A DNA stretch of 64,000 nt. Origin: Rheinheimera oceanensis (GTDB lineage: Bacteria > Pseudomonadota > Gammaproteobacteria > Enterobacterales > Alteromonadaceae). Location: the NCBI RefSeq assembly GCF_018831085.1, contig NZ_JAGPNM010000002.1:673675-737674 (forward strand), in the 5' to 3' direction. Positions 1 through 8,436 of the stretch are shown in pieces. Every line of letters starts with the position of its first letter. Position 1 is the stretch's first letter. A program made the position numbers and the translations under genes. The notes below the pieces were generated by a model. It was not told the DNA's origin. It was given only the letters and a program-made list of their open reading frames with translations, and made no database searches.

Positions 1-236
1 GGGTCAGCTTTCCAAGTACGGGTGCGGGTTGGGCCATCAATCGTATTCTGAGTCACTTTGTAAGCGACCCAGTTAGCGAATTTTGTGCTGTTATTGTTGT
101 GTAAGGTGTAGATAGGACGTTCAATTGTTTGTCCAGATTTACCAGTCGGGCAGCCATAAGCACAGTTCGCAGCGGATACCATACCGGTAAAGACGAAAGA
201 CAGTACTACTAACGTAAAGGTAATTGTGGTTTTCAT
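1..236 (-). CDS. Secreted DNA/RNA non-specific endonuclease, N-terminal part
   Basis: Partial gene: 78 codons of the N-terminus are visible and the rest runs off the left edge. The first ~22 residues (MKTTITFTLVVLSFVFTGMV) form a Sec signal peptide ending near VSA-AN. The mature part has CAYGCPTG, then YTLHNNNSTKFANWVAYKV and TIDGPTRTRTWKAD. The latter matches the start of the catalytic region of the DNA/RNA non-specific endonuclease (NUC1/EndA) family. The DRGH catalytic motif would lie further downstream, outside the window. Such nucleases act in the periplasm or outside the cell on nucleic acid. It is divergent from the H-NS-like gene. Family assignment rests on the short motif and is fairly firm; the role in the island is unknown. 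Confidence 0.75.
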   Translation of the reverse strand, partial: MKTTITFTLVVLSFVFTGMVSAANCAYGCPTGKSGQTIERPIYTLHNNNSTKFANWVAYKVTQNTIDGPTRTRTWKAD

Positions 237-535
237 TGTGATGCCTTCTTTTGATTAACTACACGGCATCGTGCATTCCATTTATTACCGTGTTATGACC
301 AATTTCCGACCAAACTTTAATGAATACCACTAAGGTGTTAACAAACACACGACCATAACAGCAAGCTCTAGAAAGTTGATATGCGGCTAAGTGAATAAAT
401 TCCATGCAAGTAGTTTAAGATTATTAATACACGCTGAATAAATAAATTAATAATAGGCATCCTAGATATTTTAAATCTTTATTTTAATTGAGAAATTGAT
501 TACGCTCTATGGTTGATTTATTGAAGGAAACAACC
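237..535. other. Divergent intergenic region, AT-rich
   Basis: About 300 bases between the divergent nuclease and H-NS-like genes. It is strongly AT-rich and should hold both promoters, but I cannot single out convincing hexamers and found no coding potential or strong hairpin. AT-rich, probably curved DNA of this kind is what H-NS-type proteins bind, so autoregulation is possible. Confidence 0.4.
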
Positions 536-1063
536 ATGTCAATTTTATTAGATAAGCGTGAATTAAAAAAAGCAGCAAAGGAACTGACGCTGGTTAAACT
601 AACGGAAGTAATCGAAACGCTAAACAGTATCATAGCTGAACGGCAGAACGAAGTTGAGGTGATTAACCAGTTAGAGCAACTGGCAAAATCCCAGGGATTT
701 ACCTTAGAACAGCTAGGCTACAAATTAAATAATGATGCTGTGGCAGAACTGCAACAAGATTCTGAAAAAGTTGATAAACGCCCAACTAAGCCAAAGTTTA
801 AGACTATAAACAAAGACAGCCAGTACTTCTATGTCGAGAACGGCGAGCTACACTTACTGCGCACTCACACAATGAAGAAAGGTTTGCAGGATCGTGGTGT
901 TGATGTAGTGCCAATATCCAAGGTCGATAAAAAATACGCTAAACAAGTTGATACATTGATCGCAGATGCCTCTGAACAAGCTTTAGATAACTACAACTCT
1001 AAGGTAGATGCCTGGAATGAATGGGCAGCAGCTAATGGCGAAGAAATCCTGACTAAGAAATAA
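536..1063 (+). CDS. H-NS-family-like nucleoid protein
   Basis: 175-aa protein. The N-terminal ~65 residues are charged and helical with a heptad-like pattern (KELTLVKLTEVIETLNSI, then ERQNEVEVINQLEQLAKSQG), as in H-NS/StpA oligomerisation domains. The C-terminal half is not the canonical H-NS AT-hook-like loop: I see FKTINKDSQYFYVENGELH and a long helical tail rich in Lys/Asp. The start at 536 is preferred over an in-frame ATG at 509 because GAAGGA lies at a good distance upstream and the protein then begins MSILLDKRE. H-NS-like genes on islands usually silence AT-rich cargo, which fits this neighbourhood. A terminator hairpin follows. The assignment rests on style and the N-terminal pattern only. 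Confidence 0.5.
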   Translation: MSILLDKRELKKAAKELTLVKLTEVIETLNSIIAERQNEVEVINQLEQLAKSQGFTLEQLGYKLNNDAVAELQQDSEKVDKRPTKPKFKTINKDSQYFYVENGELHLLRTHTMKKGLQDRGVDVVPISKVDKKYAKQVDTLIADASEQALDNYNSKVDAWNEWAAANGEEILTKK

Positions 1064-1076
1064 CACCTGATATTCG

Positions 1077-1100
1077 AAGCCCAGCCAGACTGGGCTTTGC
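1077..1100 (+). terminator. Rho-independent terminator after the H-NS-like gene
   Basis: AAGCCCAG - CCAGA - CTGGGCTT forms an 8-bp perfect stem 14 bases after the stop codon, followed by TGCTCTT. Confidence 0.7.
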
Positions 1101-1212
1101 TCTTACCCCTCTCTGCTGCAACATGACTAAGCATGTTACTTATCTATCTGACGAGCTTTAAGCTAGCACGCGCTCGTCTGCATAATCTGCAATAGTTACG
1201 ACAATGTAAATT

Positions 1213-1320
1213 TTAACTAAAGTAGTGACAACATGTTGAAAGTTAACTAAGTTAGATACATATGCAGCACTTTGTCTCTAAATAAGAGCAAAATTTGCTC
1301 TTTAATGCATATTAAAGTGC
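1213..1320 (+). repeat. 108-bp island repeat, copy A
   Basis: The copy starts with TTAACTAAAGTAGTGACA (1213-1230), a 12-nt variable spacer, then TTAACTAAGTTAGATACA (1243-1260), so the two related 18-mers start exactly 30 bp apart. Twenty-five bases further on comes GAGCAAAATTTGCTC (1286-1300), a palindrome. The element ends with GCTCTTTAAT-GCAT-ATTAAAGTGC (1297-1320), 10-bp arms with one mismatch. Copies B (7461) and C (9103) have the same length and spacing. Here the element lies between two convergent genes, so it is not simply the promoter of a downstream gene. A 7-bp stem GACGAGC/GCTCGTC (1150-1178) lies just upstream. Confidence 0.85.
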
Positions 1321-1355
1321 CATTATGGTGGTTTACATAAGTTAAAATTAATTTT

Positions 1356-2513
1356 CTATTTAATGCTAAATTCCTTTCTGAGTATAACCCCGCTCACAAC
1401 GAACATTAAAGTGCCTATTATTAGAGCAATGAAAACCCAAAATGCAGTATTACAGTCAAACTCTTCTACGTGTTCAGCCGTTTTTTTCATGATTGGATAC
1501 TTAGATGACACTAAAATTATTGGTACAGATAATATCCCAAAGAATATGCCTGCAATTTTTTTTGGCCAATGTATCTTTGTCAAAATATCAAATCGTAAAT
1601 GCGCTCCGGTGGCATAAACCGAAGTATTTTTAGAATCATCTTTTGTTTCAATTTCTAACGAACCAAATTCATTATATATATGATTTTTTGTTAGTGCTTT
1701 AACTTGAAACGATGTCTGCGAGTAAGGCCTTAGCTTAATGCGCTTCTTGTTGGGAATAATATTTTCAGAGCTCTCAATCAATAGCTCTCTATTTTGAACT
1801 TGACTGTCGTGTGAGCTTATGTAGTGAATGTCTAAAAATATTTTAGCTTCATCATATGTTTCTAAAAAGCTAACAGTTGAGCTATTTCTGTCTTGATTAG
1901 ATAAGAATTTTACTTTTTTTGTCTTCAAAAAATCGTAATAAAAGTCAATCCTCCAAAATGAATCTCCGCAAAATTGGAGCTTTTTTAGCTCTTCAACAAT
2001 TAGTGACCAATTATCTTCGTCTCTAGTTGCTTCATTTAAAAGTTTTTCAATTAATGAGTTTTCTTCTATATATGTATGCCAAAATTTAAGTGGTTTTCTG
2101 TCACCAATTATTGTCCTAAATTTTTTTTCATAAAACCTATAAGACTGCAAATCTGGGTAACCAAGTATTTCAATATCATATATTAGTTTCGACTTGGTTG
2201 GATCTTCATTGTTTTCAATTTGTTTGGCAGATTTCACTTTTCCAAGTCGAAAGGGTACGATAACTGCTATGTCTTCTTTAATGCGAGACTTGGCTTTGTC
2301 GAATTGAGACTGTTCACCGTAACAGAGTAATACCTCTATATGGTCAATTTTTTTGTTTCTAAGTTTATCAAATAGTTTCAAACTTTCGGGATCGAAGTAC
2401 TTCCGCGAGTAGTCATACCGTAATACGGTTCCTGCAGGACTAGCGAGAACGTTATGTAGATCTGCATAATACTCAGGTTCTAGGCATGTGTCCCAAACTA
2501 TAACAAAGCTCAT
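1356..2513 (-). CDS. Unknown protein with two C-terminal membrane segments; partner of the ASCH-DUF4338 gene
   Basis: 385-aa protein, family not recognised. The start at 2513 is chosen over a longer in-frame reading because AAGGAGA lies 5-6 bases upstream and translation then begins MSFVIVWDTCLEPEYYADLH. The first ~300 residues look soluble, mixed alpha/beta and rich in Lys/Glu. The last ~75 residues hold two hydrophobic segments (IAGIFFGILSVPIILVSS and AFWVFIALIIGTLMFVVSG) with a short loop and a basic tail, so the protein is tail-anchored in the inner membrane. It follows the ASCH-DUF4338 gene after 14 bp, with its ribosome site inside that gap, and so is surely co-transcribed. A sensor/effector pair with a membrane effector is an attractive inference, without direct evidence. 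Confidence 0.6.
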   Translation of the reverse strand: MSFVIVWDTCLEPEYYADLHNVLASPAGTVLRYDYSRKYFDPESLKLFDKLRNKKIDHIEVLLCYGEQSQFDKAKSRIKEDIAVIVPFRLGKVKSAKQIENNEDPTKSKLIYDIEILGYPDLQSYRFYEKKFRTIIGDRKPLKFWHTYIEENSLIEKLLNEATRDEDNWSLIVEELKKLQFCGDSFWRIDFYYDFLKTKKVKFLSNQDRNSSTVSFLETYDEAKIFLDIHYISSHDSQVQNRELLIESSENIIPNKKRIKLRPYSQTSFQVKALTKNHIYNEFGSLEIETKDDSKNTSVYATGAHLRFDILTKIHWPKKIAGIFFGILSVPIILVSSKYPIMKKTAEHVEEFDCNTAFWVFIALIIGTLMFVVSGVILRKEFSIK

Positions 2514-2527
2514 CTTACTCTCCTTGT

Positions 2528-4204
2528 TCACTGCAATCTTTTTAATTCCGAATTTTTCCACCACTCGAAAAGGTCGTTCCAGGGTATGGACGCAGGAGTT
2601 TCATTGTCATCGATATTACCTTGAACCAATTTGCTTATGTAATCATTTCTCAAAAGTCCAATGTAAATTCCCCTATTCACGGTAGGAAATATGCTTGTTG
2701 AAATCCCGCAGAAACTAAACGCTCGATTTAAAGCTGCCTTTGCAGAGTTCATTTTTTTAAAGGAAGTGCTTCCATTGCAGAGCGCCTTAGCGATATCCAT
2801 ACTCTCTTCCGACACCATTAATACAGGGCTATCCTTAGTAATAGCTTCTCTCTGAAAAATCCAGTGTTTAGAGTTTCTCCTGCTACCGTTGTTAAATGAG
2901 GGGTTGAACCAATGCGAATGTGCATCAGATTGATTTCTATCATTCTCAATAAGAATTGGGTGAAGGCTGCCAAATATTGGATTTTTTTGTTTCACACTTC
3001 TAAGTAACGAGTTCAACGAAGTCCGGTCAAATAAATGAGCGTGTTCTCCGAAACCTGCAGATGATATTGCTGCTAATAGAGGTGCACGCCTTGTTTTTTT
3101 GTAATGATTGACGATTACATCTGAGAAAACGGATAAAGCGAAGAGCTTGGTGAGCCTGATATCTCCAAGTAAGTTATAAGGAGGAGATGCGGCAATACAA
3201 TTCAGTTGGACGATAGATTTCAAAGCTTTATCTTTTTTGTCTTTTGCCGATTTTTCACTGGAATTGGACAATGGCCACCCGAATAAGTTATCCCTTACTC
3301 CGCTAGAGTAAGCAGTAGAACCAACGCCCAGGATGCCAACAACATGCTTTCCATCACTGTCCTCATGGTAAATAATTGCGTCGCATGTTTTTCCAATACT
3401 CCTATGACTCGGGATATTTTGATGCTGTCTAACGTAGAAATGAATGTCTTTTTCAAACTCTGTTGATACTGGCTCAATTACAAGATTGAGATTTTCTAAA
3501 GGCATTGGTTGATTAGATAGAAGTTTTTTATTATGCAATTCTTTTTCTATTTCAATTAATTTTTCTGCATTAAACTCTCTATTTTTAGCTTGAAGTTGTC
3601 TAAAGCCGTTATTTAATTTCCTCTTCTGTTCTGCGCTTTCTTTATCACCATCAATGTCTTTATAGCTTAGAAGTCCGTCCTTACCTGCATTTAATATCTC
3701 AAGTTCAATACCGAAGAAACTCAGATCTTCAATCAAAGACTCAAGAAATTTCTTTCTGTCGCTCAAGGATGGTGGAATTAAAGTTCTATACGATGATTCT
3801 TTGACAAAATCTTCTGCAGAAAATAAATGCTCTGATTTAACCCATATTATCGTACCCGGCTTATTGCAGTATTTAACCGGTTTCTTTAACAATCGAGGAT
3901 TTTTAAGTATCCAAGAATAAGTATTTTTATAAGGCAGTTTTTTGGTATCCTCTTCATCCCTGTGAAATTTAAAACCGGCTGCCAGCTCTTGAAGAGTAAG
4001 AGGCCCGCTACACCTTACTATGTCTATCACACCATAGATTAGACTTTCGCCTTTTATGCCGCTTTTAGTAATTCCTACTGTTCCGAAGCAGCTTTCAGGG
4101 ACTTTATTACCTCTTACTTCCCAAGTTTTATGGCCGCTTAAAATCAAACTTGCCCAAGGGTCCCGTACTTTTAATAGTCTATAAACAGCAATTTTTTCAT
4201 CCAT
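2528..4204 (-). CDS. ASCH domain fused to DUF4338 (DruA-like) protein
   Basis: 558 aa. The N-terminal ~130 residues match the ASCH fold pattern (VRDPWASLILSGHKTWEVRG, then GTVGITKSG and IYGVIDIVRC); ASCH domains bind or act on RNA or modified nucleotides. A Lys/Glu-rich linker follows. From about residue 240 the pattern is that of DUF4338, the domain of Druantia protein DruA: HVVGILGVGSTAY, VRDNLFGW, ASPPYNLLGDIRLTKL, then ISSAGFGEHAHLFDRTSL. The start at 4204 has AAGGAC seven bases upstream; an in-frame ATG at 4231 lacks a good site. No other Druantia genes (druB-E) are nearby. The only partner is the membrane-anchored gene 14 bp downstream. Domain calls are by motif recognition. ASCH fused to DUF4338 is unusual as far as I know. 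Confidence 0.7.
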   Translation of the reverse strand: MDEKIAVYRLLKVRDPWASLILSGHKTWEVRGNKVPESCFGTVGITKSGIKGESLIYGVIDIVRCSGPLTLQELAAGFKFHRDEEDTKKLPYKNTYSWILKNPRLLKKPVKYCNKPGTIIWVKSEHLFSAEDFVKESSYRTLIPPSLSDRKKFLESLIEDLSFFGIELEILNAGKDGLLSYKDIDGDKESAEQKRKLNNGFRQLQAKNREFNAEKLIEIEKELHNKKLLSNQPMPLENLNLVIEPVSTEFEKDIHFYVRQHQNIPSHRSIGKTCDAIIYHEDSDGKHVVGILGVGSTAYSSGVRDNLFGWPLSNSSEKSAKDKKDKALKSIVQLNCIAASPPYNLLGDIRLTKLFALSVFSDVIVNHYKKTRRAPLLAAISSAGFGEHAHLFDRTSLNSLLRSVKQKNPIFGSLHPILIENDRNQSDAHSHWFNPSFNNGSRRNSKHWIFQREAITKDSPVLMVSEESMDIAKALCNGSTSFKKMNSAKAALNRAFSFCGISTSIFPTVNRGIYIGLLRNDYISKLVQGNIDDNETPASIPWNDLFEWWKNSELKRLQ

Positions 4205-4345
4205 AAGGTAAGTCCTTGAAGAGCTGGGCATTTACACACTACTTATATTAGAACGCAGATAATTAATCAAATTTTATCAGACAGTGTAAAAAGTAGAGGA
4301 TAATTCGCATATCTGACAAGTGTATATGGGTCATGAATTTATCGT

Positions 4346-4627
4346 TTAATGGAGTGCAGAGATAAGGCGGCTATGTGTAAAGCTTTTGAAGGATGAATTA
4401 TTAATCCCTCTACATTCATTCAACTGACAAAGGATTTGAGCCAGAGCATCTGAGTTTTCTAGTGCTTTAAGCATGCCAGTTATCACCGTAGTTTCAAGTT
4501 TCTTAATCTCGTTTGGGCCGATTTTACCTGCTCTTGATTTGATTAATTTCATTCGCAGCTTCACCATAATTGGGAAGCTGCAAAACTGAGGTGCATAGAC
4601 GTCAGTCAGAACTTTTGCATAGTGCAA
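4346..4627 (-). CDS. Small unknown protein overlapping the HicA-like gene
   Basis: 93 aa if started at 4627, which overlaps the end of the HicA-like gene by 26 bp. An internal start at 4567 (MVKLRMKLIKSRAGKIG) would remove the overlap and give a basic N-terminus, but neither start has a clear ribosome site. The core (IKKLETTVITGMLKALENSDALAQ) looks helical. It does not resemble HicB, the usual partner of HicA: no RNase H-like strands and no ribbon-helix-helix or HTH end are visible. Position and overlap make it the natural candidate for the antitoxin or cofactor of its neighbour. Function unknown. Confidence 0.45.
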   Translation of the reverse strand: MHYAKVLTDVYAPQFCSFPIMVKLRMKLIKSRAGKIGPNEIKKLETTVITGMLKALENSDALAQILCQLNECRGINNSSFKSFTHSRLISALH

Positions 4628-4847
4628 AAAATCTGTGACTGTATGGTTGTAAGTTATGTCGTCTTATTAATTGTTTAAGGATGACTAAATATCGTCTATC
4701 ACTGGGTGAAGAGGAAATGACGATAGTGAGTGCAGTAAAATCTGCCGTCAATTTGCCATGCTTTTTACCTCTGGTGAACTCCCATCCCTGTTTGATTAGG
4801 GTCTTGATAAATTTATCGACGTCTTTGTCGGCACAATAGGTTGCCAT
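4602..4847 (-). CDS. HicA-like (dsRBD-fold) small protein, possible mRNA interferase
   Basis: 81 aa. The pattern DVDKFIKTLIKQGWEFTRGKKHGKL, followed by a strand (ALTIVISSSPSDRRY) and a helix (LVILKQLIRRHNL), is that of the HicA family. The conserved His falls in KKHGKL, replacing the usual G-S-H-H signature with K-K-H-G. HicA toxins cleave mRNA and are held by HicB; here no HicB is visible and the next gene overlaps its 3' end instead. The start at 4847 has AAGGAG about 7 bases upstream. It could also be an inactive HicA-fold RNA-binding protein. Confidence is high for a real gene, moderate for the family. Confidence 0.6.
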   Translation of the reverse strand: MATYCADKDVDKFIKTLIKQGWEFTRGKKHGKLTADFTALTIVISSSPSDRRYLVILKQLIRRHNLQPYSHRFFALCKSSD

Positions 4848-4963
4848 TCGTATACTCCTTAACTAAGCCTACTGAGAGCAGGCTGTGAAGTTTTTACTTG
4901 GCGGACAGTTATGTCAGAGTAGGAGCATCAAGATCCAGTACACCAAATGTTTTGAAGTTTTAA

Positions 4964-7162
4964 TTATGGATTACGTAAGAGCTTGCGGCGCGTTTGCACA
5001 GCAGCTTCATGGTCAATAGGTAATTTTAATTCCTGACGCTGACAAAGCAGTAACCACCACTCAGCGGCAATGATTCCGCGTTTTATGTCTTCTAAAGTTT
5101 GTGTTGGTGATGATTGGCGTCGAACCGTTTTATAAGCTTCCTTAGCAATAGCACGTACATCTGGATCCGGGTCTGATTGCTTAACGAAGTTAACTGTTTT
5201 GTGGACTTGCCCATTCAAGTCATATCCAATTTCACTCAGGACTTTCAAATACCCTTGTCGCCAGGCCGAGGACTGCTCGACGGTTTGAGTTGAATCATAC
5301 TGACCATCATTGGCTTTCTCACCTTTGCGCAGGCGCAACCGACTCAGGCAAAATTCTGCTATTTGTTTTGAGAATTCTATATAAAAAGTCTCTAACGCTG
5401 TGACTAAATGTTGCTCAGGACTTGTGCGTCGTTCAAAATTAAAAAGATCTCTGCATAGCTCCTTAAGGGGTTTATACCACAAGCTGTCAGGCTGACCATT
5501 ACGATAATTAAGGCCCTCATCGGAAAGCGAAACTTGTGACGACCTCATAAGCATAAGGCGGTGCCGTAACGACTTTTGCTGATTCACCTCGTCCATCCAC
5601 CCCAATAATGTTGTTAACTGTGCTTGATAGACCTTCGTTTGTTTCTCGGTAGCAATTTCCTTGCTCAGTTCACCACGTAAAAAGCCAATACTGTTGTCTA
5701 TATATGGCAGTAATTCTGCAGCACTGCGACTATCTCGAGCTGCAATAGTCCAGGTAGGTAATAAGTATTTGGGGAAATTGCTTATTGAAACCAAGTTAAA
5801 GAATAGGTTGTTCCACCACTGCTTGTGCTCGCGCCAAAACGCGACTACCTCATCCGTATCGACATTTCTCGGGAAATCCGGGAATGGAGCCACGAGCGAT
5901 AGCACATTCAGTTGCTGCTCGATCCTCAATGCTTGCAGCGATTTTAAGAAGAGTGATTGCCAAGGTTTGTATGTAGCCCCAAAACACCACTTACACTGTT
6001 TTTCTAGCCGGCGAGTTGCCTTGTAACTACTGTTTTCTAGAGCGTCATTAATATCTCTATCAATGGTGTACTGCATCCAAACCTCATGATTTAATGGTGA
6101 GAGTTTGGTCATTAATTCATTCAGGTATATCTGCTGGTTTACTAAATGCCGTTCGTTGCATTCGCTTTGTGGCAGATGAGCAAGTTCTCTCCAATCTGAG
6201 GAGTGTGAACTGTAGTGAGCTTCCAGTCCTTCAGCCCACTGATTCTGAATATCATCTGAGGCATTGCTTAAATCGACATTGGTGTAGCACAGTAGCTCAA
6301 AAACTTTTCTTTGTTCTTTTAACCATGAATGAAACTGAGCTTCGCGTTCATCACCCTTGAAGTCCACCGCTATCGATTGCAGGCCATAAAGCATTATTGT
6401 AACTTGGTCAAAAAGTGGATTATGAACAGTATGGATAAGTCCCAACTTAGCGTCATACTCAACCCATGCTTTCAAAAATTCCATCCCTTTTAAAAAGCGA
6501 TAAGTTTGTTGGGTTGGTGGTCCCTCACGAAAACGCGTATTAAGTATCGCCGACAGATCATTCGCGTCAAGACGCAACTCAGTTGGCTGGATTCTGTGCG
6601 TATGTTCACTTCGGCAAACTATCGCGCAGAAAAAACGCCAAAGCGTATCTGCTCTCTTTTCAGGACTTAACGATTCAAGAGTTGGAGTATTGAAAAAATT
6701 CTCTGTGAAATAGTCATTCCCATAGACAATTGAGACAAAGAGCATATTGCCAAGCCCTAAGTCTTTTCCCAGTCCGGATTCATACAAACTAAAGGGAGAG
6801 TTGCTGCAAAATGCTCGTACAGCGTCAATTGCAAATTCGAATATTGGGTGACGTTCGCTTATAGAGTTATCTTGTAAAAAACAGGCGACAGCAAGGTCAA
6901 ATTTAAAACTCATTGCATCAGATTTTAAGAATGCTACAAGCTTTTCGAGATCGCTTTCAAAAGGTTTAGTTGCTGCTAAGGCTTTTTCTATAGAGGTGAC
7001 TTCACCCAAAGATTCTCGCCAGTTCGTAGCGAAATTTTTCGTTAGTAAAGCGCTGAAAGTGTCACTGACGGTTGATTCATCAAGGGCTTGCTTGAAGCGT
7101 TCTTCAGGAGTTGATTTTTCATCAAGAGATAAGCCGGCTAATGCCGCATCTATTTTGCACAT
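4964..7162 (-). CDS. Large helical protein of unknown function
   Basis: 732 aa, not recognised. No signal peptide, membrane segment, Walker motif, zinc knuckle or obvious nuclease motif is visible. It appears almost entirely alpha-helical, with many Trp and Leu-rich amphipathic stretches. Near the C-terminus one stretch (VKQSDPDPDVRAIAKEAYKT) looks like a HEAT-type repeat. The start is the ATG at 7162, with GGAG seven bases upstream; the in-frame TTG four codons earlier is part of that ribosome site. It stands alone, with over 100 bp to the HicA-like gene downstream and repeat copy B upstream. Long helical-repeat proteins without enzyme motifs are common as scaffolds or sensors in defence islands, but that is only context. 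Confidence 0.6.
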   Translation of the reverse strand: MCKIDAALAGLSLDEKSTPEERFKQALDESTVSDTFSALLTKNFATNWRESLGEVTSIEKALAATKPFESDLEKLVAFLKSDAMSFKFDLAVACFLQDNSISERHPIFEFAIDAVRAFCSNSPFSLYESGLGKDLGLGNMLFVSIVYGNDYFTENFFNTPTLESLSPEKRADTLWRFFCAIVCRSEHTHRIQPTELRLDANDLSAILNTRFREGPPTQQTYRFLKGMEFLKAWVEYDAKLGLIHTVHNPLFDQVTIMLYGLQSIAVDFKGDEREAQFHSWLKEQRKVFELLCYTNVDLSNASDDIQNQWAEGLEAHYSSHSSDWRELAHLPQSECNERHLVNQQIYLNELMTKLSPLNHEVWMQYTIDRDINDALENSSYKATRRLEKQCKWCFGATYKPWQSLFLKSLQALRIEQQLNVLSLVAPFPDFPRNVDTDEVVAFWREHKQWWNNLFFNLVSISNFPKYLLPTWTIAARDSRSAAELLPYIDNSIGFLRGELSKEIATEKQTKVYQAQLTTLLGWMDEVNQQKSLRHRLMLMRSSQVSLSDEGLNYRNGQPDSLWYKPLKELCRDLFNFERRTSPEQHLVTALETFYIEFSKQIAEFCLSRLRLRKGEKANDGQYDSTQTVEQSSAWRQGYLKVLSEIGYDLNGQVHKTVNFVKQSDPDPDVRAIAKEAYKTVRRQSSPTQTLEDIKRGIIAAEWWLLLCQRQELKLPIDHEAAVQTRRKLLRNP

Positions 7163-7699
7163 TTTTTGCTCCAAAATTTCTAGGCTCAGATTTATATGTT
7201 AGGTATACCGGAATATTCCGTTCTGGCAGCAAATCACCCTGTGCAATTGCGAGGGCCGGAAAAATTTGAGTATCAGACTCAGTAGCCGACTGCTAGACGA
7301 CCAAATAGTATGGAAAGATTTTTATGCGGTCAATCAATTGTTTGAAAAATAGCTTGGCTGTAAAGGTTTAGGTAGCGCCAAAACCAGTTTTGGTATGTCG
7401 AAAAACGCCTAACTTCGTTAGTAGAGCTTAGTAGCCACTATAGTTGCATTAATGTAAATTTTAACTAAAGTAGTGACAGTCTAATGAAAATTAACTAAGT
7501 TAGATACAAGCAGGGCAGCATGTTGCTAAATCAGTGATAATTCTGAACGTTAACATCTATTAAAGAGCAAATATGCTGATAGCAGCACTTAGAGCTGCAA
7601 GTTCAAATTTTTTTTGATTACTATTCATGTTGTCGTAGATGCATAAAAAGCGAAAGTATTAAACTCAGGAGTTAGTTAGCGCAATGCGCTATATGTATT
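7163..7699. other. 537-bp divergent intergenic region containing repeat copy B
   Basis: No credible gene. It contains a small hairpin CTAAC-TTC-GTTAG (7410-7422), the 108-bp repeat (7461-7568), and a short stem GCAGC/GCTGC (7582-7598) followed by a run of eight or more T around 7608-7615, which could act as a weak terminator in the + direction. It must carry the promoters of the two divergent genes; none is clear-cut. Confidence 0.5.
7461..7568 (+). repeat. 108-bp island repeat, copy B
   Basis: TTAACTAAAGTAGTGACA (7461-7478) and TTAACTAAGTTAGATACA (7491-7508) are identical to copy A and start exactly 30 bp apart, separated by a different 12-mer. The right part has diverged, but its end (TATTAAAGAGC, to 7568) lines up with the end of copies A and C at the same offset. 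The left flank AATGTAAATTT is also shared with copy A. It ends 131 bp upstream of the PD-(D/E)XK gene. Confidence 0.8.
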
Positions 7700-8314
7700 A
7701 TGAGCAAATTAAATAGCTTAGATGACGAACTACTCAATTCAGATCTTCCACTTCACGGTAAAATGCTTGACTACTTATCTTGGGCTTATTCGGACTTATG
7801 CGACGATGTGAACAAGGGCATATTCGCAGAATGGTTGGTAGCAAAAATTTTGGGGCTCAATAGTACTAGACGCTACCTATGGGCCGACAGCGATCTAAAA
7901 AGTGAGGATGGGGTTAGAATTGAAGTTAAAGCCAGTGCATATTGGCAGTCTTGGAAGGCATTGAATCCTGATGGTACTACTAAAGATCTTTCCAAGGTCG
8001 TATTTCAACCGGATAATAAAATCCGGTTTTCGGGTTTGATTGCTAAAAACACAATTGACAACCACAGCCAGGAATTTGGGGCACTCAAGTCAGACTACTA
8101 CTGTTTCTGTTTCCATACGGAAAAAAATTATGATGCTTGGAACGCAATGGATCTATCGAAATGGGAGTTCTATCTCGTTGTTGCTGGAGATATCAAAACC
8201 AAAAGCGTTAGTCTGAAGTGGCTAAGAGAAAACGGATATGGGCCTTTTTCACCAGCTGAGTTGCGTAATTATTGGACGTCCTGCAATCTCAACAAGGTTA
8301 ACGAGTGCCTATGA
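7700..8314 (+). CDS. PD-(D/E)XK nuclease-like protein
   Basis: 204 aa. A PD-(D/E)XK core is readable: Glu44 in GIFAEWLVAKILG, Asp70 in SEDGVRIEVKAS, and Glu75-x-Lys77 in IEVKAS, followed by AYWQSWK. This is the order seen in many small restriction-endonuclease-fold proteins of phage-defence loci. No DNA-recognition domain is attached, and the C-terminal ~80 residues hold strands and Trp-rich segments (WEFYLVVAGD). A DNA methyltransferase partner is absent. The next gene, a small membrane protein, starts 122 bp downstream on the same strand and may be in the same module. Nuclease fold fairly likely; target unknown. Confidence 0.65.
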   Translation: MSKLNSLDDELLNSDLPLHGKMLDYLSWAYSDLCDDVNKGIFAEWLVAKILGLNSTRRYLWADSDLKSEDGVRIEVKASAYWQSWKALNPDGTTKDLSKVVFQPDNKIRFSGLIAKNTIDNHSQEFGALKSDYYCFCFHTEKNYDAWNAMDLSKWEFYLVVAGDIKTKSVSLKWLRENGYGPFSPAELRNYWTSCNLNKVNECL

Positions 8315-8436
8315 GATTGGGGAAGTCCAGTAGATAGTGAAAATCACAAATAGAATTCCGCACTGATCTATATTTAATTGTAGGATTGATACATAAAGTT
8401 TGCAGATTCATAAAAAATATTCTATACCTTTCATAA

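Noticed and set aside
2528..4204. A complete Druantia system.
   Set aside because: Only the DUF4338 domain is shared; no DruE-like helicase or other druB-D genes are near.
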